Assembly: GCA_025457615.1 (NCBI GenBank)
Contig: JALOTZ010000008.1
Coordinates: 1 to 64,000 of the forward strand
Origin: Verrucomicrobiota bacterium
Lineage (GTDB): Bacteria; Verrucomicrobiota; Verrucomicrobiia; Limisphaerales; DSYF01
Reading direction: 5' to 3'
DNA length: 64,000 nucleotides
Positions within the stretch are counted from its first letter, which is position 1. Every line of letters begins with the position of its first letter. Below the pieces are notes generated by a model. It worked only from the letters and a program-made list of their open reading frames with translations. It was not told the DNA's origin and searched no databases. Positions 57,009-64,000 of the stretch are shown in pieces. The position numbers and the translations under genes are program-made.

Positions 57009-58577
57009 TCAGCGCACCGCGGTCGGTGCGGCGGTGCCGCGCGGTTTCCCGCCGCCCAGCGGGATGTAAAACAACCGCACCCGGGACCGTTCAGCACCGG
57101 ATTGATATTGGAAAAGGCCGAAAAGGAGCGAGCCTTTTTTGGATTCCGGCGACGATTCCCGGCGGTAAAGGTTCCACAGCAGGGACTGGCTGGAGGCGCC
57201 GGTTTCCGGGTTGGACTCCGCGCGCCAGACCGACCAGAGCGGGGAATAATCGCGTTCGATGCTGTCGATGTTGGGCAGGAAGGGTTCCAGCGGGGCGAAC
57301 ACCTGCAGACGGATGCGTCCGTCCATTTCCTTGCGATGGGTGTAGAGCGGCCAGAAATCCCGGCGGCGCCGGAATTCACCGTTCTCTTTGTTCTCCTCGA
57401 TGGTGTTCGAGTAGAGGAAGAACAGGATCCGGGAGCGCCGGCGATCCAGGGTTTCGGCGTGGATGGCGTTGAACTTGTACAGGGGCCAGAGCAGGAAATC
57501 GCTTTCCAGGGCGTTGTTCCGGGAATGACTGTAGATCGGCCACACGCGGGTCGTGGTCTTGCCCTCGCCCCAGGCGAAGACGATGAACGGCCAGGGTACC
57601 CCGACCTCCTGATAGTGCCGGGCGCGGTCCTCCGTCAGGGTGAGCCCGAGGGGCCACACATAGGTGGAGGAGTCGCGATAAGGCGATCGCAAGATGCTGA
57701 AGAGCGGGAGCAGGGCGCGGAACTTCTCCTCGTTTGCCGTGCCCAACTTGCGGTCCTGGCTGAAGAAGAACGGCCAGAGAATCGTCAGGTGGCGGAACCC
57801 AGGCACCAGCTCCTCCTCACCCCATTTGTCCAGCCGCCGCGACACCTCCTTCTTCTCCCAACTGAACAGCGGCAACGCCTGATACCCCTGCAACCCCGGC
57901 CCCTCGCGGTAGTGGAAAAAGGGCGCCACCACGTTGTAGGTGGTCACATCCACCCGCCGCTCCTCGCGCCAGCGGAAGAACGGGGCAATGAACTCGTCCT
58001 CGGGGGTGCGGGCCACGCTCCCTTCGCGCTTGGTTTTTACCCACAGCGGCCAGAGCACGAATTCAATCTGCCGATAATAGAGCCGATTGTTCACCCGCCC
58101 GATCAACGGCCACACCGCCGTATAGTTCTGGGTTGGATCCGTGGACCGCTGGCTGAAGAAAAACGGGAACAACGTCAACTTGCTGCGAATGGTGTCGTCC
58201 TGGAAATCCCCGGTGGACTGGTTGATGATCTGCAGGAATTGCCACCGCTTCTGGCCGCCAAACCGGTCGTAAGTCCACACCGGATAGAGAAAATCCATCT
58301 CCTCGGCATCCGCCAACTTGTTCGTCGCGTAGCAGAAAAGCGGCGGAATCGACCAGATGAAATCCTCCTCGCGATCCTGATTGTAGAACAGCGGCCCGGC
58401 GATTTCGGTCCGCACCCCACCCGGATCGAGGGTCAACGCAAAGCGGTCACAAGCTGGCCCGGCACTGATGTCGGCACCATCCGACGCGAAACTCGCGAGG
58501 CCAGCAAGTATCCATGCCGACAAGCAGCATGCAATCAGCAGCTTACGATTCCAGCGGCAGGCCAGGGTGGTTTTCAT
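57009..58577 (-). CDS. Secreted [W/F]P-[L/F/I]-[Y/F/W] repeat protein, unknown function
   Basis: Signal-like N-terminus; repeated LFPFFFSQ, VWPLIGR, LWPLWVK, APFFRWRE, APFFHYRE, LPLFSWEK, LWPFFFSQ, VWPLGLT, VWPIYSHSR, LWPLYKFN, FWPLYTHR. Confidence 0.75.
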   Translation of the reverse strand: MKTTLACRWNRKLLIACCLSAWILAGLASFASDGADISAGPACDRFALTLDPGGVRTEIAGPLFYNQDREEDFIWSIPPLFCYATNKLADAEEMDFLYPVWTYDRFGGQKRWQFLQIINQSTGDFQDDTIRSKLTLFPFFFSQRSTDPTQNYTAVWPLIGRVNNRLYYRQIEFVLWPLWVKTKREGSVARTPEDEFIAPFFRWREERRVDVTTYNVVAPFFHYREGPGLQGYQALPLFSWEKKEVSRRLDKWGEEELVPGFRHLTILWPFFFSQDRKLGTANEEKFRALLPLFSILRSPYRDSSTYVWPLGLTLTEDRARHYQEVGVPWPFIVFAWGEGKTTTRVWPIYSHSRNNALESDFLLWPLYKFNAIHAETLDRRRSRILFFLYSNTIEENKENGEFRRRRDFWPLYTHRKEMDGRIRLQVFAPLEPFLPNIDSIERDYSPLWSVWRAESNPETGASSQSLLWNLYRRESSPESKKGSLLFGLFQYQSGAERSRVRLFYIPLGGGKPRGTAAPTAVR

Positions 58578-58726
58578 GAAAGTGCTTTGGCCCTCAGCCC
58601 ACCGGCCTGCCCGAGGCGCTCCAGCTTTTTAACGTTAACCCCGTTCAATTCCTGCGGAAGATCCAAGCATCCCGGCCCAAGGCGGGTCGTTATCCTTAAG
58701 TTTGAACAATTCATCGGCCAAAACTG

Positions 58727-58837
58727 TTGACTTGATCGGTCCTCGAACTAGACTGGGCCCACGATTGAGGTTTTTTTACCTCGGTTCCTCCTGACCCAGT
58801 GTCGAACGTGCTTCACCGACACTGGGTTCATTTTTTT
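58727..58837 (+). ncRNA. Candidate small RNA: promoter, 5' hairpin, C-rich linker, intrinsic terminator
   Basis: TTGACT (58727-58732) N16 TAGACT (58749-58754). GAGGT-T6-ACCTC (58767-58782). TCCTCCT linker. ACCCAGTGTCG (58794-58804) / CGACACTGGGT (58817-58827), then TCATTTTTTT. Confidence 0.45.
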
Positions 58838-61526
58838 CCCCGCCCCAACGGCCCAGGAGTTTCAGCAAGGCAGGCAGAAATGTCAGGCTCACAATCATGC
58901 AGGTGGCCATGCCGATGGACATGACGTAGCCCAGGCTCCGGATGCCTTGGTGTTGTCCGAGGATAAGGGAGCCGAAGCCGGCGATGGTGGTGAGGTTGGA
59001 CACCAGGACCGCCTTGCCGGTGCTCCGGCCCAGGATGCTGGGATCGTGTTCCTCGGCAAACCGGTTGAGAATGTTGATGCCGTTGGCCACACCGACCCCG
59101 ATGATGAGGGGAAGGGTCATGATGTTGGCCGGGTTGAACGGTATGCCAGCCAGTCCCATCACACCGCACAGCCACAGGAATCCGACCCCGACCGGCATGA
59201 GGGCCAGCACCAGCGTCAGCAGGCTTCGGAAGTGGATCAGGACCATGATGGAAATGGCGGCCAGCGCATACCAGGCGGCTTCCTTGTAGCTGTTCACGAG
59301 CAGCGATGTGTACTCATAAAGCTGCACTGGCGTGCCGGTCACCTCGGGATCCACCGTGCGCATTTGTGACACGAACTCCTCCTGGTTTTCGCGCTGCCAG
59401 ATATCCTTCTTGGGATACACCTGCAGCAGGTGCTTGCCGGTCACGCCCACGAAGCGCTGCCGCAGCGGCTCCGGCAGATCCTGGACGCGCATCCCTTCCC
59501 GGTCATCCTGATGGCGCAGGGCCTCGAACGTGGCCCCCACGTCCTGCAAGAGCGCGGTTTGGTACTGGGTGAGTTTCCCGGCCACGACCTGGCGTTGCGC
59601 GCCCTGGCCGGCCAGCGCCTCCTTCCGCAGTTCAAAGACCGATTCGCGCAGGGAGCGGACGCTGTTGGAAAGCGAAACCTCCTCGGGCGGAATCTCGTCC
59701 AAGGCCAGCCCGAGGTACCCCTGGAGCGCGTAAAGCGTGCGCGTCAACTCGGGCACATTGACCCGGTTGGTGTCTGGCGGCCGGAAGTCGAGGTCCTCGA
59801 TCTCCGACTTGATCTCCCGGATCAACCCGAGCTTGGGCTGCGGATCCTGGATGAGGTATTGGGCCATGGAATCGATGCTGGCCACGCTGGGCAGTTGCAG
59901 GAGCCGTTGTTCGAGTTCCTGGGCCTGCTCGGCGCTGTCGGCCAGCACGGCGCCGAAGATCACGGACTTGTCGGTGGAATCGATCAGCTTCTTCTCGCAC
60001 AGTACGGCGGGCAGGCCGGCGCTCTGCATGTTGAGGAGATCGTAGTCGAAGGCCACCTTGCGCGACTCCAACACCGCCCAAAGCGAGACCACCCCCACCA
60101 GCCCGGACACCAGCCGCGGGCGCCGAAGCCAGAGCCGCTCCAGACGGACGCGACGATCCGGATGCAGGGAAAGCTCGTGATCCAGCACATTCTGCCGTCC
60201 CCGCAGGAGCAGCACGGGCAGCAGGGTCATCATGGGCGCCAGGCAAATGAGCAACCCGCCGCCACAAATGATACCCATCTCCTGGATGCCCTTGAAGTTG
60301 GTGAAGCCCATGGCCAGAAACGCCAGGGCGGTGGTCAGCGCGCCGGTGATGATGCCGCGCCCAGTGCGGACCAAGGCCAGCCGCAGCGAGGCCTCCTCGG
60401 TCCTGCCATGCCGCAACTCCTCCTCGTACCGCGAGATGAGGTGAACCCCGAAGTCGATGGCCAATCCGTTGAGGATCGGCACAAACGTCACCGTGAGGAT
60501 GTTCAGGTGTCCGATGGCCAGGGTGGCGAACGCCAGCGTGTAGGCGATGCCGGCCAGCAGACAGAGCGTTGCCTTCAAGGGCCGTCCGGTTTCCTTGTAG
60601 GCGTAAACAAAAATCAGCGCGCACAGGAACAGGGACACGAAGCTGGCCACGGTGGAATCCTTCTGCGACTGCACCATCTCATCGAGTTCCAGCACGGGTT
60701 CGCCGGTCAAACCGGCATTGACGCCGGTGACCTCGAGTTGGGTCGCCTGCAGGAGTGCGCGCATGCGCCCGACGGCCTCGGCTTTCACCTGCTCGTTGAG
60801 CGGGTTGGCCGTGATGAGGTAAATGGTCCCGTTGGCAAAAGTGATGTAGCTACCCTGCTGCGCCTCCGAGCCCGCGCCAAACAGGGCCTCGACCCCCGGG
60901 GAAGGGGGAATGCCCGGACGGGGCAGCGCGGCGGTGGCTTGGTCCACGATGCCTTGCAGGGCGGGAAACGCCCGGATGAGCGCGTCATTCCCGGCGTTTT
61001 GACCTCGGCTGGCGGTGCGGATCTGGGTGTTCACCAGCTCGAAGAGCGAAACGAGGTTGGTCGCCTGGCTGAACTGGGTCAGGAACGGCCGGAACTCGCC
61101 CAACGTCTTGCGCAGCTCTCTCAGGTCCGATTCCGGCACAAACAGCAGCGCCTTGGATCCCAACATCCGCAGGTCGCCTTTCCAGAACACATTGCAGAGC
61201 AGGTTCGTCTCGACCTCGAGTTTGGCCCCCAGGCGCTCGACAAACTGGCGGTTCTTCTCGGGATTCTCGCTCTCGACCACCACCACCAGGTCGTCCTGCA
61301 AAGGAAACTCCTTCTTCAACCTGAGGAAGTTCTGGTGGTAATGCTTGTCCTCCCCCACCAACCCGGAACGGTCCACCCGAAACTCGAGCCCAAAAACCGT
61401 GATGAAGATGCTGGCAACGGTGAGCACCGCATGCACCAGCAGCACCGGACGCCGGTGGCGGAAGACCAGGTCCGCCACCCCCCCCAGGAACCAGTCAGCC
61501 CAGGACTTGGACGCGGGTTCAGTCAT
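58776..61526 (-). CDS. MMPL/RND family transporter (HpnN-like)
   Basis: Two RND halves: LPLIIGVGVANGINILNRFAEE, TVTFVPILNGLAIDFGVHLISRYEEELRHG, multiple TMs. Confidence 0.88.
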   Translation of the reverse strand: MTEPASKSWADWFLGGVADLVFRHRRPVLLVHAVLTVASIFITVFGLEFRVDRSGLVGEDKHYHQNFLRLKKEFPLQDDLVVVVESENPEKNRQFVERLGAKLEVETNLLCNVFWKGDLRMLGSKALLFVPESDLRELRKTLGEFRPFLTQFSQATNLVSLFELVNTQIRTASRGQNAGNDALIRAFPALQGIVDQATAALPRPGIPPSPGVEALFGAGSEAQQGSYITFANGTIYLITANPLNEQVKAEAVGRMRALLQATQLEVTGVNAGLTGEPVLELDEMVQSQKDSTVASFVSLFLCALIFVYAYKETGRPLKATLCLLAGIAYTLAFATLAIGHLNILTVTFVPILNGLAIDFGVHLISRYEEELRHGRTEEASLRLALVRTGRGIITGALTTALAFLAMGFTNFKGIQEMGIICGGGLLICLAPMMTLLPVLLLRGRQNVLDHELSLHPDRRVRLERLWLRRPRLVSGLVGVVSLWAVLESRKVAFDYDLLNMQSAGLPAVLCEKKLIDSTDKSVIFGAVLADSAEQAQELEQRLLQLPSVASIDSMAQYLIQDPQPKLGLIREIKSEIEDLDFRPPDTNRVNVPELTRTLYALQGYLGLALDEIPPEEVSLSNSVRSLRESVFELRKEALAGQGAQRQVVAGKLTQYQTALLQDVGATFEALRHQDDREGMRVQDLPEPLRQRFVGVTGKHLLQVYPKKDIWQRENQEEFVSQMRTVDPEVTGTPVQLYEYTSLLVNSYKEAAWYALAAISIMVLIHFRSLLTLVLALMPVGVGFLWLCGVMGLAGIPFNPANIMTLPLIIGVGVANGINILNRFAEEHDPSILGRSTGKAVLVSNLTTIAGFGSLILGQHQGIRSLGYVMSIGMATCMIVSLTFLPALLKLLGRWGGEKNEPSVGEARSTLGQEEPR

Positions 61527-61529
61527 GGG

Positions 61530-62255
61530 TCAGGGCAGTTCCGCATTGGAATAGACCTGCTGCACGTCATCGTGATCTTCCAGCGCCTCGATCAAGTGCG
61601 TGATCGCCCGCGCGGTGGCTTCGTCCTCGACCGGCACCGTCAGTTGGGGCAGCGCCGCCACCTGCACCGCCTCGCACCGGATGCCTTTGGCCTCGATGGC
61701 CCGCTGGACGGATTCCAAGGCGGCGGGTGTGGTCAAAATCTCGTAGCCTTGCTCGTCGGCCTTGAAATCCTCCGCGCCGGCTTCCAGGGCAATCTCCATC
61801 AGGGCATCCTCGGCGGCAGCCTCACGCGCCACCATGATCTGGCCGCGCTTCTGAAACAGGCGGCTCACCGCTCCCTGTGCCGCGATGCTGCCCCCGGCCT
61901 TGGTCACCAGGCTCCGGACCTCGGCCGCCGCGCGGTTCCGGTTGTCCGTCGTGATCTCGGCCAGAATGGCCACCCCACCGGGCGCGTAGATCTCATAGAC
62001 CAGCTCCTCGAAGTTCGAATCCGCACCGCCCCCTGTGGCCTTCTGCAGCGCCCGTTCAATGTTGTCCTTGGGCAGGCTGGCCGCGCGGCACTTGAGCAAC
62101 ACCATCCGCAGCCGCGGATTCAAGCCGGGATCGCCCCCGCCCAGCTTGGCGGCGACGGTGATCTCGCGGGACAACTTGGCGAACACCTTGCCCCGCTTGG
62201 CGTCGATGGCGCCCTTGAACCGCTTGACCTTCGCCCATTTGCTATGACCGGCCAT
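61530..62255 (-). CDS. yebC: YebC/PmpR family transcriptional regulator
   Basis: MAGHSKWAKVKRFKGAIDAKRGKVFAKLSREITVAAKLGGGDPGLNPRLR, LPKDNIERALQKATGG. Confidence 0.96.
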   Translation of the reverse strand: MAGHSKWAKVKRFKGAIDAKRGKVFAKLSREITVAAKLGGGDPGLNPRLRMVLLKCRAASLPKDNIERALQKATGGGADSNFEELVYEIYAPGGVAILAEITTDNRNRAAAEVRSLVTKAGGSIAAQGAVSRLFQKRGQIMVAREAAAEDALMEIALEAGAEDFKADEQGYEILTTPAALESVQRAIEAKGIRCEAVQVAALPQLTVPVEDEATARAITHLIEALEDHDDVQQVYSNAELP

Positions 62256-62278
62256 GTGTTGGGTGATTCGTCACCGTG

Positions 62279-62342
62279 TTGAAGGGTGGAAAGGTTGAAT
62301 CGTGGAATTGTTCAATTGTGGAAAGTTCGCCTCGTGGACTGT
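62279..62342. repeat. Degenerate 16-nt tandem repeat, about 4 units
   Basis: TTGAAGGGTGGAAAGG / TTGAATCGTGGAATTG / TTCAATTGTGGAAAGT / TCGCCTCGTGGACTGT; GTGGA keeps its phase. Confidence 0.55.
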
Positions 62343-62398
62343 GGCGGCGTGAACGGGGGAGCGGGCGGGGTCATCTCCGGAGCGGCAGGGAAACGGCG

Positions 62399-62761
62399 CT
62401 ACGCGGTGGCGCCTCCAACGCCTTCGCCCGCCGGCTCCACAAACACCGCCGTGCCATAGCACAGCACCTCGGTGATGCCGGGGCCGATCTCGGTGGCATC
62501 GTAACGCACGCCGATGACCGCGTTGGCCCCCAGTTCGCCCGCGTGAGTCAACATCAGTTCAAAGGCATCCGAGCGCGTCCGTTCGCAGAGCGATGTGTAA
62601 ACGGTGATGTTGCCCCCAACCAGGGTCTGCAGGCTGGCTCCGAGATTCCCGATGACAGACCGGGACCGCACGATGATGCCGCGGACCACGCCCAGGTTCT
62701 TGCGGACCCGGTAGCCGGGCAGATCGAAGGTCGTGGTGGTGAGCGGATGTGTCTGGCTCAT
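62399..62761 (-). CDS. YbjQ-family protein
   Basis: [77 protein letters not shown]. Confidence 0.9.
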   Translation of the reverse strand: MSQTHPLTTTTFDLPGYRVRKNLGVVRGIIVRSRSVIGNLGASLQTLVGGNITVYTSLCERTRSDAFELMLTHAGELGANAVIGVRYDATEIGPGITEVLCYGTAVFVEPAGEGVGGATA

Positions 62762-63019
62762 AAACAGGCGCCCATTCAACACCAGCCGCACCTGGGGAAA
62801 AAGTCGAATCTTGCGCCGGCCCCGGGAGACCCGGCGGAGGCAGCCGTTGTTCGCCACCCCGGCTCGTTTCATCGGGATTCAACCGACGAACCGGCGGGCG
62901 GCACTTTGGCCACCACCAACAGTCCTTTCAGTGCGGCGAACGCGATATCGCCCCCCGGTGACAAGCCCACCGAGAGTGGACCGGACCCATGCTCCTCGTC
63001 ATAGCAGGCGTGCCGCACC

Positions 63020-63706
63020 TCACCCGAGGCGGTCCAGGACGGACGCCAGGAGACGGTTGGCTTCCTGAAACTGCGGGTGCGCGGTCCGCATGGCGCACGC
63101 CTCCTGCACAAACCGGCCCGGGGCAAGGTCACCCGGACAGTTTTGAATCAACGCTTCCACACTTTCAGGGGTGCTCTCGAGATGGAACTGCAGGCCCAGG
63201 ACACGCGGACCGATGGCGAACGCCTGGTGGGCGCAGCCGTCGCTCTGGGCCAGCCGGGTCGCGCCGGCCGGCAAGTCGAAGGTTTCCCCATGCCAATGGA
63301 AGGCGGTGAAGGCGGCGGGCAGAACACTGAACACGGGATGCGTCCCCGCCTCCGGCGTTTGGCGCACGGGAAACCAGCCGATCTCGCGGTGCTCGTTGAC
63401 CCACACCTGCGCGCCCATGGCCTGGGCGATGAGCTGCGCCCCCAGACAGATGCCGAGCACACCTTTGCCATTCTCGATCGCGTGCCGAATGAATCGCTGT
63501 TCCGGGCGCAGCCAGTCGAAGCGCTCCTCGTCATGGACGCTCATGGGTCCGCCCAGAATCACCAGCAGGTCGAACGCGTCCCGGCCGGGCAGCGGTTCGT
63601 TGGCGAACAGGCGGACCACGGAAACCGGGAAACCGCGGGCAGCCGCCCAGGCGCCAATCCCCGCCGGGCCTTCGAAGGAAACATGCTGGAGACAGACGAT
63701 CCTCAC
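63020..63706 (-). CDS. Class I glutamine amidotransferase
   Basis: LVILGGPMSVHD, GKGVLGICLGAQLIAQAMGAQV, VLGLQFHLESTPE. Confidence 0.92.
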   Translation of the reverse strand: MRIVCLQHVSFEGPAGIGAWAAARGFPVSVVRLFANEPLPGRDAFDLLVILGGPMSVHDEERFDWLRPEQRFIRHAIENGKGVLGICLGAQLIAQAMGAQVWVNEHREIGWFPVRQTPEAGTHPVFSVLPAAFTAFHWHGETFDLPAGATRLAQSDGCAHQAFAIGPRVLGLQFHLESTPESVEALIQNCPGDLAPGRFVQEACAMRTAHPQFQEANRLLASVLDRLG

Positions 63707-64000
63707 GGCTTGAGGAATTCCTCGAGATCCTTCTGCAGCTTCCGCAGGTCCGCCTTGTTCACGTACATCATGTGGCCGGATTCATATTCGGCCAGCGTGA
63801 GGTTGCGGCGCAGGACGGGATCGATTTGCAGGTGGTCCAGACTGTGGCGCATGCCGTCCATGGGCGTGGCCAGGTCGCGCAACCCCACCAGCACCAGCAC
63901 GCGCAAGCTGGGATTCTGGCTCATCACCGAGGCGAGCTTGCCCGACACGTTCGGATAGCTGTCCCGGGTCTCGAAGTCCCACGGTTTCACCCCGGCAATG
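63703..64000 (-). CDS. S10-like carboxypeptidase, C-terminal part (truncated by window end)
   Basis: VLVLVGLRDLATPMDGMRHSLDHLQID...LTLAEYESGHMMYVNKADLRKLQKDL; frame open through the window edge. Confidence 0.7.
   Translation of the reverse strand, partial: IAGVKPWDFETRDSYPNVSGKLASVMSQNPSLRVLVLVGLRDLATPMDGMRHSLDHLQIDPVLRRNLTLAEYESGHMMYVNKADLRKLQKDLEEFLKP

Noticed and set aside
59430-62282. 950-aa + strand ORF
   Set aside because: Antisense to the MMPL transporter and YebC genes; no domain-like sequence.
1-64000. CRISPR arrays, rRNA or tRNA genes
   Set aside because: No regularly spaced direct repeats, rRNA-like segments or GGTTCGAAYCC T-arm with matching cloverleaf were found by eye. A tRNAscan-SE/Infernal run would be decisive.

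Overview
The window is about 64 kb of GC-rich bacterial chromosome. Gene content (TIGR04073 protein, HpnH/HpnJ-like radical SAMs, ThrRS type) suggests Verrucomicrobiota, but that is inference. Most of it is housekeeping: mnmA, ptsI, a SUF-type Fe-S module, lpxD, a SNF2 helicase, ispE, ispH, TonB/ExbBD, an ABC-F protein, xylB, thrS, purE, dus, dinG, fabI, proB, mazG, hisF, Mla-type genes, an MMPL/RND transporter and a YebC-family gene. Accessory pieces are an RHS protein tail with a possible immunity gene, a truncated IS transposase, a BglII/BstYI-like endonuclease overlapping an MT-A70 methyltransferase, and a decayed HicA-like ORF. The strongest undescribed signal is upstream of thrS: a 12-aa leader peptide ending T-A-T-T-T-I, followed by mutually exclusive RNA hairpins and a T-tract terminator, i.e. 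a candidate threonine attenuator. Other leads: a candidate sRNA antisense to the 3' end of the MMPL transporter gene, a palindromic element inserted in frame in dinG, an internally deleted creD, a paired ACTTTGC-N3-GCAAAGT operator, an NrpR-like regulator divergent from a glutamate synthase, and a HAD phosphatase with Glu in place of the nucleophile Asp. No tRNA, rRNA or CRISPR was recognised. All calls are by eye; no database search was run.
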